A stretch of 64,000 nt of DNA from Acidobacteriota bacterium (GCA_021779935.1 JAJXZT010000016.1:186001-250000), one strand, 5' to 3'. Positions 54,753-63,701 are shown, counted from the first letter of the stretch. The notes: generated by a model from the letters alone, not told the origin. Translations and numbers: made by a program.

Positions 54753-54833
54753 GTCGTCAACCTGCGTGCGAGAGCAACCTGTGAGTGTAATCGCAGCCGC
54801 CGGACGGGGGAAGTCCCACCGTGCGCGGGGCCA

Positions 54834-55697
54834 TCAGTCTCCGTAGTGCGCGGCAATGCCTGCGTTGGCGGAGATGACGGCGCCCAGGTCGCCGCGAATC
54901 GGCAGTTCCGCACCGCGCTGTTTCAGAGCCTCAAGGACACTCTCGGTTGGAATGTTGCCGATGAGCGTGTCCTGCGCGAAGGGGCATCCGCCGAGGCCGC
55001 CAATGGCGGAGTCAAAGCGGCGGCATCCGGCATCGTAGGCGGCGAGGACTTTTGACAGGGCCAGGTCGGCACGGCTGTGCATGTGCGCGCCAAGCTCGAA
55101 TCCGCTGAAGCGCGAGGTCGCGGCGGCCATTACTTCTCCGATGTGCAATGGAGTGGAGACGCCGACGGTATCGGCCAGGGAGATTTGCACGACACCGCTG
55201 TCGGCGATGTTTTCGATGGCGAGCAGGACTTCTTCGATGCTCCATGGATCGCCGTAAGGGTTGCCGAAGGCCATCGAAATATAAACGACCATGTCGAGTC
55301 CGGCCTCGTCTGCCTTCTTCTTGATGGCCTCCATGGCCTCGAAGTTTTCTTCCGGCGTCTGGTTCTGGTTGTTCTTCAGGAACGTCTCGGAGATGGAGTA
55401 AGGGAAGCCGAGAGTACGCACGACGCCGGTGCCGATCGCTCGATCCGCGCCTTTTTCATTTACCACGATGCCGATGATCTCGACGTCTTCCGGCAGTTCC
55501 AGTCGCTTGAGCACGTCTTCGCTGTCGGCCATTTGCGGCACGGTGCGCGGCGAAACGAACGACACCGCATCGATGTGGCGGAAACCGGCGGCGATCAACG
55601 CACGCAGGTATTCAGCCTTGGTTTCGCTGGGGATCTGGCCCTTCAGGCCTTGCCATGCGTCGCGGGGACACTCAATCAGTTTCACGGTCTCGGACAC
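54834..55697 (-). CDS. Hydroxymethylglutaryl-CoA lyase
   Basis: From GTG at 55695-55697 (GGAGGGAAG upstream) the 287-residue protein begins ETVKLIECPRDAWQGLKGQI, has FRHIDAVSFVSPRTVPQMAD, the metal-site HMHSRADLALSK and the lyase signature GLGGCPFAQDTLIGNIPTE with the active-site Cys. It splits HMG-CoA into acetyl-CoA and acetoacetate, the last step of leucine degradation. The PRD-x-W-Q at the N-terminus replaces PRDGLQ of classical members but keeps the catalytic Arg-Asp. It is co-oriented with the enoyl-CoA hydratase 81 bases downstream. Confidence 0.9.
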   Translation of the reverse strand: MSETVKLIECPRDAWQGLKGQIPSETKAEYLRALIAAGFRHIDAVSFVSPRTVPQMADSEDVLKRLELPEDVEIIGIVVNEKGADRAIGTGVVRTLGFPYSISETFLKNNQNQTPEENFEAMEAIKKKADEAGLDMVVYISMAFGNPYGDPWSIEEVLLAIENIADSGVVQISLADTVGVSTPLHIGEVMAAATSRFSGFELGAHMHSRADLALSKVLAAYDAGCRRFDSAIGGLGGCPFAQDTLIGNIPTESVLEALKQRGAELPIRGDLGAVISANAGIAAHYGD

Positions 55698-55784
55698 GAT
55701 TCCACTTCCCTCCGTGGTCAGTGCGGCGAACACACCATTAAACACGAAGGGACAGCGATTCGTCCGGTGGGGTTAGGGATTCGC

Positions 55785-56636
55785 CTACCGTTTTTCCAGG
55801 CGCGCCAAGCCTCGGACCGCCATCGACTGGCCCACCAGATCGTTCGATTTCTTTAGATACTCGCGATATTCCTTCGCCGACTGGGGGTAGTCGCCCTTCT
55901 TTTCCAGTACCATGGCGAGTATCAGATGAACGAACGGGTATTTTTTAATATCCGATTTGCTGAAGCGCTTTGCAGTGGCCAGGGCCGCGTCGTAGTGCTT
56001 CATCTGGAGCTCGGCATAGCCGAGCAGCGCCTGGCTTTCCAGGTCGAGCGGATCGAGCGCCGCGGCCTTGCGCAACAACTGCTCGGCATCCTCCGTCTTG
56101 CCTTCGCTCATCACCAGGTACGCCAGGTTGCGCAACGCCATGATGTTGTTCGGATTCAGCGAAAGTGCCTGTGAAAAGGCACCGTGAGCGCCCTCATTGT
56201 CATGTTCCTTCAAATAAGTGGTCCCGAGCATGGCGAAAGCTGAACTGAATGGCGGATAAAGCTCGGCAGCCATGGCAAAGTGCTCCTCTGCCGCCTTGTA
56301 CTTATCCTTCCCGATGGCATGCATGCCGGCCACATACTCCTTCCGGGCCGCGTCGGGAATCTTCAGTTCCGGCGCATACAGTGTCCCGACTCCCGGTGGC
56401 GCATTCGGCTTCCTCTGCGCGTCGGACGTGGTCATGTTGCTCCACGTGTAGGGATTGATCGTGTACTGCGGAGCATTGGGTTGTTGATTGGGAGAGCCCG
56501 GCCATTGATTGGGTGGAGGAGTTGGGCGACCTAGCGGAGGCTTTGTTCCCCGCTGCGCCAATCCAGGTTGGAACCCCAGTAAAACAGCGACCAGGGTAAA
56601 GATCGCCCGGCGGAATGCAGCTCTGTCATGCAACAT
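55785..56636 (-). CDS. Exported TPR-repeat protein
   Basis: From the ATG at 56634-56636 (GAGGAGA 8 bases upstream) the 283-residue product has a signal peptide (RRAIFTLVAVLLGFQPGLAQ), a Pro/Asn-rich linker and about four TPR units (GKDKYKAAEEHFAMAAELYP, NEGAHGAFSQALSLNPNNIM, KTEDAEQLLRKAAALDPLDL, HYDAALATAKRFS). TPRs mediate protein contacts in the envelope; partners are unknown. It follows the HMG-CoA lyase gene on the same strand but the link is probably accidental. Confidence 0.85.
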   Translation of the reverse strand: MLHDRAAFRRAIFTLVAVLLGFQPGLAQRGTKPPLGRPTPPPNQWPGSPNQQPNAPQYTINPYTWSNMTTSDAQRKPNAPPGVGTLYAPELKIPDAARKEYVAGMHAIGKDKYKAAEEHFAMAAELYPPFSSAFAMLGTTYLKEHDNEGAHGAFSQALSLNPNNIMALRNLAYLVMSEGKTEDAEQLLRKAAALDPLDLESQALLGYAELQMKHYDAALATAKRFSKSDIKKYPFVHLILAMVLEKKGDYPQSAKEYREYLKKSNDLVGQSMAVRGLARLEKR

Positions 56637-56816
56637 GGCGGGATCTCCTCTCGCGTACAAGCTCGAGACGGCCCGATGGAGGAACGCATCATCGCACAGT
56701 TTCCGCACAAAAGAGCCATAAATTGCGATGAGCGCGGTCCCCCGTCCGCGCTACAACCGAGGGAATTCGTGGTTCCAGAATCGCGACGAGATATCCGAAC
56801 CTGTTGACGAAAGTAT

Positions 56817-56846
56817 TTGACATAATATTGTACTAGTACAACAATT
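56817..56846 (+). promoter_or_regulatory. Promoter with perfect 14-bp operator of the small HTH gene
   Basis: TTGACA at 56817-56822 is a consensus -35 box. The perfect palindrome TTGTACTAGTACAA at 56828-56841 lies in the spacer, and A/T-rich ACAATT at 56841-56846 can act as -10. Transcription would begin next to the GTG start at 56853, giving a leaderless mRNA, and the palindrome is placed for autorepression. Confidence 0.6.
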
Positions 56847-56852
56847 TGTCTC

Positions 56853-57146
56853 GTGAGCCCGAAAGACCAAGACGCCCGCAACGGATCGCAGCTCTATAAC
56901 CGTATCGCCGTTTTGCGGGCGGAGCGCGGTTTGAGTCGGCAGGAGCTGGCCGATGCCGTCGGCGTGAACTACCAGACGGTGGGCTACCTGGAGCGAGGCG
57001 ATTACAACCCGAGCCTTGAACTGGCTTTCCGTATCAGCGAATTTTTCAAGCTGCCGGTCGAGGTGATCTTTTCGCGCGAGCCATTCAAGCCGCTGAGCGA
57101 AGAGGTCTACGGGCACACGAATGAAGCTTTAAAAAAGGATCGGTAG
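56853..57146 (+). CDS. Small HTH (XRE-type) regulator
   Basis: The 97-residue protein has one HTH (about 17-72): LYNRIAVLRAERGLSRQELA, DAVGVNYQTVGYLERGDYNP, SLELAFRISEFFKLPVEVIF. It belongs to the short YgzD/YozG-like XRE regulators that usually sit before a membrane protein. Start is GTG without a ribosome binding site. The palindrome at 56828-56841 likely is its own site. Two paralogous membrane-protein genes follow 20 bases downstream. Confidence 0.88.
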   Translation: MSPKDQDARNGSQLYNRIAVLRAERGLSRQELADAVGVNYQTVGYLERGDYNPSLELAFRISEFFKLPVEVIFSREPFKPLSEEVYGHTNEALKKDR

Positions 57147-57166
57147 AGACGGAGGGAGAAGTAGCC

Positions 57167-57730
57167 ATGTTTCGCAGCACCAAATTTTGGCATTTTTCCA
57201 TGGCGCCGCGGCGTAACCGTCGCGTGATGGTCGTCGCAGTATATCTCGCCATTGCGGCAATGCCCCTGGCGCAGGCGCTGACTCATCCGACGGAACTCTA
57301 TCGCAATGTCGGCTTCATGGTTCCGCTGATACTTCTTCTGGTTGCGCGCAACGTTTTCGGCGCCATCGTACCGGCTCATACCTGGGACGACCGGCGGTTC
57401 GAAATGGCGGACACTCGGGGTGTCGATATCGTCAGCGTCACCAATCCGGAACGAAACCAGAAGATCAAGCAGATCCCCATCGATCCCGAGCCAGACGAAC
57501 GCGACATCGCGGTGCGCAACAGCATCTTCTTTACGGCATTCAAGGGGATCGCCGCCTACAGTGTGCTTCTCTGGTTGGCGACAACGGCGTTTCTCAATCC
57601 GCACATGCCTTATGGAATCTACGGCATGGTCATCATCCAGTACGCCATGTTTCCGCTGATGGTGATGGCCTGCACGCTGCCGCAGGCGATGATCCTGTGG
57701 GATGAACCGGACCTGCCGGAGGAGGCGTAG
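57167..57730 (+). CDS. Four-helix membrane protein A ('DPEPDERD' family)
   Basis: The 187-residue protein has four hydrophobic segments: VMVVAVYLAIAAMPLAQAL, VGFMVPLILLLVARNVFGAI, GIAAYSVLLWLATTAFL and YGMVIIQYAMFPLMVMACTL. Between helices 2 and 3 lies a cytoplasmic loop with IPIDPEPDERDIAVRNS, and the end has TLPQAMILWDEPDLPEE. A GGAGGGAGAAG ribosome binding site precedes the ATG. It is a tandem paralogue of the next gene. The PDERD loop resembles that of DUF2178-like membrane proteins also paired with short XRE regulators; the family is unconfirmed. Confidence 0.75.
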   Translation: MFRSTKFWHFSMAPRRNRRVMVVAVYLAIAAMPLAQALTHPTELYRNVGFMVPLILLLVARNVFGAIVPAHTWDDRRFEMADTRGVDIVSVTNPERNQKIKQIPIDPEPDERDIAVRNSIFFTAFKGIAAYSVLLWLATTAFLNPHMPYGIYGMVIIQYAMFPLMVMACTLPQAMILWDEPDLPEEA

Positions 57731-57732
57731 CC

Positions 57733-58272
57733 ATGTTTTACAGCGAACCGAAGATCCTTGGCATCTCGATGGCCTCCGGGAGAAATCGGAGAAGACTGGT
57801 GGTGGCGACCTACGCTTTCCTCACCATCGTGGTCGCCGCACTCGTGTGGAAGCCCTGGGGCAGCGTACTGCAGGGACCAGTGTACTTCCTGGTGATTATC
57901 TTCTCGGGTGTCAGCAACGGCACGTTTGGCGCAATCGTGCGCCAGTTTACGTTTCCGGTGCGGCGCAACGTTATCGATCCCGGACTCGAACTAGAAGGGC
58001 ACAACCCCACGGTAGACCTTGACCCCGAGCCGGACGAACGAGACACGAAGATCCGCGACCATGCCTATTTCATCGCCTTCCGCGTGATTGCCGCCGGATT
58101 GATTATGTCTTTCCTCATTCTCGTGATTGTTGCCCGGCCCGATTTTCCCGCACACTCACTATTCACCGTAGCGCGCTGCATCGACGGTTTGCTTATGCCA
58201 CTGGCCATCTTGGCCCTGACGTTGCCGCAGGCGATCATCCTCTGGCAGCAGCCGGACTTGATCACAGACTGA
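57733..58272 (+). CDS. Four-helix membrane protein B, paralogue of A
   Basis: The 179-residue protein shares with A the N-terminal RNRRRLVVATYAFLTIVVAA, VDLDPEPDERDTKIRDHAYF and C-terminal LTLPQAIILWQQPDLI. Four membrane segments are at matching positions. It begins 2 bases after the stop of A, with GGAGG inside A's last codons, so translation is coupled. No function is known; a heteromeric pair controlled by the upstream regulator is inferred. Confidence 0.75.
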   Translation: MFYSEPKILGISMASGRNRRRLVVATYAFLTIVVAALVWKPWGSVLQGPVYFLVIIFSGVSNGTFGAIVRQFTFPVRRNVIDPGLELEGHNPTVDLDPEPDERDTKIRDHAYFIAFRVIAAGLIMSFLILVIVARPDFPAHSLFTVARCIDGLLMPLAILALTLPQAIILWQQPDLITD

Positions 58273-58288
58273 TTTTCGGCAATAAAAA

Positions 58289-58313
58289 TGGCGCGCCGCA
58301 GCGCGCCAGACTT
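58289..58313. terminator. Bidirectional terminator between convergent genes
   Basis: TGGCGCGC, loop CGCA, GCGCGCCA, then GACTTTT; it ends the membrane-protein operon and faces the carboxyltransferase gene. Confidence 0.75.
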
Positions 58314-58331
58314 TTACTTCGCAACCGATCT

Positions 58332-60032
58332 CTACGTCTGCAAGATCCCCACGGTGAACTTCGGCACGTCGGGGTTGTGCGAGACGGCTTCGAGTGCCTG
58401 GATGAGCGCGTCGCGTGTTTCCATCGGGTCGATGATCTTGTCGATCCACAGGCGGGCGGCGCCGTAGCGCGGGTCCATCTGCTCGTTGTAGGTATCGCGC
58501 ACGCTGTCGAAGAGTTTTTTCTTGTCCTCTTCGGTCAGCTTCTGGCCCTGGCGTTCTAGCTGCTTGATCTTGATTTCGACCAGCGTGCCGGCGGCGGATT
58601 CGCCGCTCATGACGGAGTAGCGCGCCGTGGGCCATGCGAAGACGAAGCGCGGGTCGAAGGCCTTGCCGCACATGGCGTAGTGTCCCGCGCCGAACGAACC
58701 GCCGACGATTACAGAAATCTTCGGGACGACCGAGTTCGAAACGGCGTTGACCATCTTTGCCCCGGCACGGATGATGCCGCTCCACTCGGCGTCGCGTCCC
58801 ACCATGAAGCCGTTAACGTCGTGGAGGAAGATGAGCGGGATGAGGTTCTGGTTGCAGTCCATGATGAAGCGCGCGGCCTTCTCGGCGGACTCGGTGTAGA
58901 TGACACCGCCGAACTCGATGCGACGGTCGCCGTTGTGATCCACCTGCTGCACGTGCGTCTTCTGGTTGGCCACGATGCCGACGGCGAAGCCGCCGATGCG
59001 GGCGTATCCGCAGAGCAGCGTTTCGCCATACTCCGGCTTGTACTCGTCGAACTTCGAGCCGTCGACGATGCGCCCGATGATCTCCTTCATGTCGTACTGG
59101 TGCGAAGGGTCGGCGTCGTAAATGCCATAGAGCTCTTCCACCGCATGTTTCGGCGCTTCGGGCTCGGCACGATGGAACGGGGCTGACGGCCGGTAGCCCA
59201 TCTTCTCCACCAGCGAACGCACGCGCTTGATGCAAGCCTCGTCGTTCGGCTCGCGGAAGTCGACAGTGCCGCTGATGGCCGAGTGCATCTTCGCCCCGCC
59301 GAGGTCTTCGGCGCTGACCTTCTGTCCAATGGCGGCCTGCACCAGCGCGGGTCCGGCGAGAAAGAGTCCGCTGCCGTCGGTCATCAGGATGTGGTCGCAC
59401 ATGACGGGCAAATACGCGCCTCCGGCGACACACATGCCCATGATGGCCGTGATCTGCGGGATGCCCATGGCGGACATGACGGCATTGTTGCGGAAGACGC
59501 GCCCGAAGTCGTCCTGATCGGGGAAGACATCTTCCTGCAAGGGTAGAAATACTCCGGCGGAGTCTACGAGGTAGATCGTCGGGATGTGATTGTCGATGGC
59601 GATGTTCTGCGCGCGGATGACCTTCTTGGCCGTCATCGGGAAGAACGCGCCGGCCTTCACCGTGGCGTCGTTGACGATGAGCATGAAAAGGCGGTCGTGG
59701 ACGCGACCCAGTCCGGTGACGACACCTGCCGCCGGAGCTCCTCCCCACTCCTCATACATGGCGTAGGCGGTGTAGATGCCAAGCTCGAAGAACTCCGTGC
59801 CCGGGTCGATGAGCTGCGCGATGCGCTCACGGGCTGTCATGCGTCCCTTCTTGTGCTGCGACTCAATGGCGCGCTCGCCGCCACCCTGGGAGATCTGCTC
59901 TTCCTGGTTGCGAATCTCGGCGACAAGATGCGCCAGCTCGCGCGTGTTCTTTTCGAAGCGCGGATGCGAGGTCTGAACTTTGGTAGGCAGTACGTTCGAA
60001 GAAGCTTCTACGGTAGTTTTGCGATCAGCCAT
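58332..60032 (-). CDS. Acyl-CoA carboxylase beta (carboxyltransferase) subunit
   Basis: The 566-residue protein has two crotonase-like halves: N-terminal KGRMTARERIAQLIDPGTEF, VNDATVKAGAFFPMTAKKVI and VDSAGVFLPLQEDVFP with the AGG oxyanion motif (CVAGGAYLPVMCD), and C-terminal DVNGFMVGRDAEWSGIIRAG and GGSFGAGHYAMCGKAFDPRF. This is the carboxyltransferase of methylcrotonyl-, propionyl- or geranyl-CoA carboxylases. Residue features and the nearby hydratase and HMG-CoA lyase genes favour methylcrotonyl-CoA carboxylase in leucine breakdown. The biotin carboxylase/BCCP alpha subunit is not in the window. Confidence 0.92.
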   Translation of the reverse strand: MADRKTTVEASSNVLPTKVQTSHPRFEKNTRELAHLVAEIRNQEEQISQGGGERAIESQHKKGRMTARERIAQLIDPGTEFFELGIYTAYAMYEEWGGAPAAGVVTGLGRVHDRLFMLIVNDATVKAGAFFPMTAKKVIRAQNIAIDNHIPTIYLVDSAGVFLPLQEDVFPDQDDFGRVFRNNAVMSAMGIPQITAIMGMCVAGGAYLPVMCDHILMTDGSGLFLAGPALVQAAIGQKVSAEDLGGAKMHSAISGTVDFREPNDEACIKRVRSLVEKMGYRPSAPFHRAEPEAPKHAVEELYGIYDADPSHQYDMKEIIGRIVDGSKFDEYKPEYGETLLCGYARIGGFAVGIVANQKTHVQQVDHNGDRRIEFGGVIYTESAEKAARFIMDCNQNLIPLIFLHDVNGFMVGRDAEWSGIIRAGAKMVNAVSNSVVPKISVIVGGSFGAGHYAMCGKAFDPRFVFAWPTARYSVMSGESAAGTLVEIKIKQLERQGQKLTEEDKKKLFDSVRDTYNEQMDPRYGAARLWIDKIIDPMETRDALIQALEAVSHNPDVPKFTVGILQT

Positions 60033-60296
60033 GGATCACCTATAGGCGCACCAATCGTGGGCGGCGGGTATCAAGAAGCAAACACCCAAGCCTAAACGAC
60101 TCGGCGCGGCGAAGCAACGGAACATAAACGGAGAATCGGAAGATCGGAGAATCGGAAAACGAAAAGCAGCCGCGAATTACGCGGATGAACGCGGATCTTG
60201 ATTGGGTGAAAGCAAGACCGAATTGCCACGGATGGGCACGGATTTACACGGATCAAGGCAGGGCATGAAAAAAGACTGCCAAAGCAGGTGCGTGCG
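60033..60296. repeat. 10-bp-period CACGGAT/GCGGAT repeat region
   Basis: CACGGAT occurs at 60227-60233, 60237-60243 and 60247-60253, exactly 10 bases apart. GCGGAT occurs at 60181 and 60191, also 10 apart, with a related CGCGAATTAC unit just before. ATCGGA repeats lie at about 60134-60156. The whole gap is noncoding and resembles the 'cacggat' intergenic repeats common in acidobacteria. Confidence 0.6.
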
Positions 60297-60878
60297 TTAG
60301 CGAGCCACGCAGCGCGCGAGCGCGGCCGCGAGCGGGTCGCCGGCGATTTCGTCGATGAGGCCGATTTCGAGAGCCTTGGGAGCGTGGAGTTTTTCGGCGG
60401 CGAGGAACATTTCCAGCGCGCGAGCCTTGCCCACCAGTCGCGGCAGGCGCTGTGTGCCGCCCCAGCCGGTGATGAGGCCGAGTGCTGCGCCGCGATGTCC
60501 GAAGACGGCGTGTGGCGCGGCGATGCGCACGCGGCAGGCCAGCGCCAGGTCGAGCCCGCCTCCCATGCAGTAGCCTTGCACGGCGGCGATGGTCAGGGCA
60601 GGGAACCCGGCAACGGCGTTCATCAGCGCCTGTCCCATGGCGGAGAAGGCATACGCTTCCGGGCCGGTGAGGACGGCGATCTCGTTGAGGTCGGCCCCGG
60701 CGGAGAAGAATTTTTCGTTGCCGGTGAGGATGAGCGGTCTGGGATTCGATTCGTGTGCGAGCGAGCGAACGGCTTCGGTCAGGGCCAGGACGCGGGCGCG
60801 CGACAGGGTATTTGTCGGCTCTCCGCCGCAGAGGCGGAGCACTGTTGCCGTTTCACGAGGGTCGATTTCGAAGTACAC
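60297..60878 (-). CDS. Enoyl-CoA hydratase-like protein lacking the C-terminal domain
   Basis: The 193-residue protein matches the crotonase core: ETATVLRLCGGEPTNTLSRA, RPLILTGNEKFFSAGADLNE, LTIAAVQGYCMGGGLDLALACRVRI, HAVFGHRGAALGLITGWGGT. It ends at about the point where full crotonases (260 residues) begin their C-terminal trimerisation/helical domain. Either it is a natural short form or a truncation. The active-site pair at G-L-I-T-G-W-G-G keeps the second Glu position as Leu, so hydratase activity is doubtful. Start is GTG at 60876-60878. Confidence 0.8.
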   Translation of the reverse strand: MYFEIDPRETATVLRLCGGEPTNTLSRARVLALTEAVRSLAHESNPRPLILTGNEKFFSAGADLNEIAVLTGPEAYAFSAMGQALMNAVAGFPALTIAAVQGYCMGGGLDLALACRVRIAAPHAVFGHRGAALGLITGWGGTQRLPRLVGKARALEMFLAAEKLHAPKALEIGLIDEIAGDPLAAALARCVAR

Positions 60879-60922
60879 GCAAAGAGATTATGGCAGAGCC
60901 CGCCGGACTTTCGCGTCGCCCG

Positions 60923-61633
60923 CTACAGCCAGCGCAGGAAGTCGCGTCCGTTGTCGGCCAGTTCGAAGGTGCCGACCTTGGCCATTTTGCCCACGATGCG
61001 GTGCGACTGCGGATCGCGTGTCACGCGCGTGATCCAGTTGTTGCCAATGTCGTGGGTGGCTTGGGTAATCCAGTTCTGTGGTAGCACTTCCACCAGTCCC
61101 GCCTGCATATAAACCACGAAGATAGCGAACGCCGGATCGTTCTTGCCAAGCGCCTTGTAGCTGGTGGGCACCAGCAACTCGTCCACCTCGCGGAATTCCT
61201 GCGGCACGGTGATCGGGTGCATGCCGGCCTTGTTGGTGGCGTCGATGGTGAACTCCATCAGCGGTTCGGTGGCCGAATAAATGCGCTCGCTCGAATTCTT
61301 GAACCAGCCGACGACTTCAATGAAGTCGAACGCCTTCAGCGTGTCCGGATCAAAGGCGACAAAGCGCAGGTTTTTGCCCTCCGGACACCAGATGCCGAAG
61401 TGGTGATTGCCGATGAGGAACGGACGGCAATAGGTATTGAGGGCGAGGCGCGGCTGATTTGGTTCGCCCGGAAGATGCAGCGTCACCAGGTAGGCGAGCT
61501 CTCCCTGTTGTCCGTGGAATTGCCACTCGAAGGTTTTCCCGCTGGCGCCGCGAACGGAAGGGAAGGTCTCCCAGAACCACGGCGCGGGGCCGGTGGCTTT
61601 CGAAACAAGTTCATGCAGAGGCTGTTCGGTCAT
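60923..61633 (-). CDS. Hypothetical soluble protein (236 residues)
   Basis: From ATG at 61631-61633 the product has no signal peptide or membrane helix and is rich in Trp, Phe and Pro. Conserved-looking parts are LALNTYCRPFLIGNHHFGIW and WITRVTRDPQSHRIVGKM. No family is recognised. It lies between a B12-binding gene and the short enoyl-CoA hydratase, on the same strand, but whether it takes part in that pathway is unknown. Confidence 0.7.
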   Translation of the reverse strand: MTEQPLHELVSKATGPAPWFWETFPSVRGASGKTFEWQFHGQQGELAYLVTLHLPGEPNQPRLALNTYCRPFLIGNHHFGIWCPEGKNLRFVAFDPDTLKAFDFIEVVGWFKNSSERIYSATEPLMEFTIDATNKAGMHPITVPQEFREVDELLVPTSYKALGKNDPAFAIFVVYMQAGLVEVLPQNWITQATHDIGNNWITRVTRDPQSHRIVGKMAKVGTFELADNGRDFLRWL

Positions 61634-61706
61634 GGGAAACACTTCTCACTGCAAACGGCGGAACCCGCTTGCAAGGCTGGCTTACTGCTGGTGACTGGCC
61701 AATCGT

Positions 61707-62123
61707 TTACGCTGCCACGCCGCGCGGCTTCACGTGCTCGCGGATGAACTGGACAATATCGTCCATCGGCGTGCCGGGCTGGAAGATGCCGGAGACGCCC
61801 GACTTCTTCAACCCCTCGACGTCCTGGTCGGGAATGATGCCGCCGACCAGCAGCAGCACGTCGTCCATCTTGTTCTGCTTCAGCAGGTCCACCACGCGTG
61901 GAACAATCGCGTTGTGCGCGCCGGAAAGAATGGAGAGGCCAATCACGTCGACGTCTTCCTGCAATGCGGCGTTGACGATCATCTCGGGCGTTTGGCGCAG
62001 GCCCGTGTAGATCACTTCCATGCCGGCATCGCGCAGCGCGCGCGCAATGACCTTGGCGCCGCGGTCGTGTCCGTCGAGACCGGGCTTGGCAACAAGTACG
62101 CGGATTTTCTGTTCAGTGGCCAT
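61707..62123 (-). CDS. B12-binding subunit of methylmalonyl-CoA mutase type
   Basis: From ATG at 62121-62123 the 138-residue protein begins [20 protein letters not shown], the DxHxxG cobalamin-binding motif, followed by [20 protein letters not shown] and [20 protein letters not shown]. It is the separate small subunit (C-terminal domain) of methylmalonyl-CoA mutase or a related mutase, which isomerises (R)-methylmalonyl- to succinyl-CoA. The large-subunit C-terminus lies at 63878-64000, so the two subunits are split genes. The ATG has no strong ribosome binding site. Confidence 0.92.
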   Translation of the reverse strand: MATEQKIRVLVAKPGLDGHDRGAKVIARALRDAGMEVIYTGLRQTPEMIVNAALQEDVDVIGLSILSGAHNAIVPRVVDLLKQNKMDDVLLLVGGIIPDQDVEGLKKSGVSGIFQPGTPMDDIVQFIREHVKPRGVAA

Positions 62124-62205
62124 AAGTTGGACAATCGTTACGCAACCGTTATTACCGCACGGCGCAACTGAACATGATACCTCAGGCGGGTTTCGGGAGG
62201 AAGAA

Positions 62206-62230
62206 AAGGCCCGGAGCGCGTCCGGGCCTT
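62206..62230 (-). terminator. Terminator after the MerR-type regulator
   Basis: AAGGCCCGGA, loop GCGCG, TCCGGGCCTT (perfect 10-bp stem); on the minus strand it is followed by TTTTC. Confidence 0.75.
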
Positions 62231-62250
62231 CCCGCATTCGCAGGGTATGT

Positions 62251-63030
62251 CTACGTGTTCTTCGTCTTCCACGCCGCCCACGCCTTCTCCATGAAGGCGC
62301 GGACCTCGACGCTGAAGGGACGCTGGGGGTTAAATGACGCGGGCCAGTTGGCCCGGTCCTTGTACATGCGCATCAGGCTCTCCAGCACGCCGGGATCGCC
62401 GCCGGTGAATTCCAGGACTAGCGCTCTCCACCGGCGCACGAACTCCGCGCCCTTCGGTCCGGCAGGGTCTTCGTGAAGGTTGGTTTCAATTTCGGCAAAC
62501 AACTCCAGCCACGCCTGCTGGCCTTTTTCGCGGCGCTCGGGGGTGTCGCGTTGGCGGATGATTTCGCGTTGTTCCGGCGTGTAGTAGCGCTCCATCCAGC
62601 TATTGTCCTGTTGCTGTGACGCCTTGTTTTGTTCCTGCATCTTCATCACCTCGATCAGTTTCCTCAGGTCCTGCCAATCGGGCGTTTGTCCCGCGACGGC
62701 CACTTGTTCCGCCTTCTCCAGCGCGGCCAGGGCGAACTTCAGCTCCCCCTGCCGCTCCTGCAGGATCTTTCTCTGCAGGCGAAGTGTAGCCGTCAAGTCG
62801 AACGCCGATTGATCGAGCAGTTCCTTGATTTGCTTCAGCGGGAAGCCGAGGAACTTGAGCGTGGTGATCTGCTGCAAGCGTCCGAGATCGCGGCTGCCGT
62901 AGAGACGATACCCTGCGTCTGTACGCCCGCTCGGCGTTAATAGCCCGAGCTGGTCGTAGTGATGCAGCGTGCGCACCGTCACTCCGGTAAGCTTTGCGAA
63001 CTCCTGGACGCGATAGAGCCTGTCACTCAT
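62251..63030 (-). CDS. MerR-family regulator with TipAS domain
   Basis: From ATG at 63028-63030 (GAGGAA upstream) the 259-residue protein has an N-terminal MerR HTH ([40 protein letters not shown]), a coiled-coil dimerisation region and a C-terminal TipAS-like domain ([54 protein letters not shown]). TipA-type regulators sense thiopeptide antibiotics or similar ligands and activate resistance genes; the ligand is unknown here. It is followed by a terminator, so it is monocistronic. Confidence 0.9.
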   Translation of the reverse strand: MSDRLYRVQEFAKLTGVTVRTLHHYDQLGLLTPSGRTDAGYRLYGSRDLGRLQQITTLKFLGFPLKQIKELLDQSAFDLTATLRLQRKILQERQGELKFALAALEKAEQVAVAGQTPDWQDLRKLIEVMKMQEQNKASQQQDNSWMERYYTPEQREIIRQRDTPERREKGQQAWLELFAEIETNLHEDPAGPKGAEFVRRWRALVLEFTGGDPGVLESLMRMYKDRANWPASFNPQRPFSVEVRAFMEKAWAAWKTKNT

Positions 63031-63167
63031 GCTGCCGTTCCTCATTCCCATCGGGATGATCGAGGCTGACGCAACGTAAGGGTCAAGAAGATATTACGAA
63101 AAATTACGGGAAGACGCGGAAGTGCTTTCAGGGATGCCCTTCCGTGAAATTGATTTTGCGGATGTGT

Positions 63168-63680
63168 TCAGCTTGCGTCGCGAGCTGCCGTCACGATCTT
63201 CGTCGTCGTGATTGCCTGTCCCACGTGGCGCTGTGCGTGGTCGGCCACATGGACCAGCAGTCCCCCGATGGTGGTGGGCAGTTGTTTTTTTCCAACGCCG
63301 CGTTTCTTGTCGAACAGCGTGGGATACAGCGCGCGCACGCGCACTGCACTCTTCTCCAGTGCAGCCTTGAATTCGGCAAACACTTCCTCGCGCGAGGCTC
63401 CCTCGTCCAACTCCGTCTTCATCGTCGCGATCTGCTCGTCGGTGAGATGGTTGCCCTCGGCGTAGCTCAGCAGGCGGTCCGTGCTGCGCGCAATATGGCG
63501 CAGATGGAACGCTACCGGCGCGAGCCCATGCGGACGCGCATTGAATTCTTCGTCGCTCAGTTCGCCGCACCAGCGCTCAATATCTTCGTTGGCAAGTTCA
63601 AGCGCGTGCAGCACCGCTCGCTGGATGGGGTGGACTTCCGTATGAGTTCCACGGAGCCAGGGTTCTGGGAGATTGCTCAT
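63168..63680 (-). CDS. DinB-like (DUF664/YfiT type) protein
   Basis: The 170-residue four-helix-bundle protein has the DinB-family metal-site pattern: PHGLAPVAFHLRHIARSTDR with His residues and TIGGLLVHVADHAQRHVGQA near the C-terminus. Members are probably metal-dependent enzymes, some thiol-dependent (bacillithiol or mycothiol S-transferases), but function is usually unknown. It is separated from the neighbouring genes by short gaps on the same strand. Confidence 0.87.
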   Translation of the reverse strand: MSNLPEPWLRGTHTEVHPIQRAVLHALELANEDIERWCGELSDEEFNARPHGLAPVAFHLRHIARSTDRLLSYAEGNHLTDEQIATMKTELDEGASREEVFAEFKAALEKSAVRVRALYPTLFDKKRGVGKKQLPTTIGGLLVHVADHAQRHVGQAITTTKIVTAARDAS

Positions 63681-63701
63681 GCAATGAGTTTACGACAAAA
63701 C

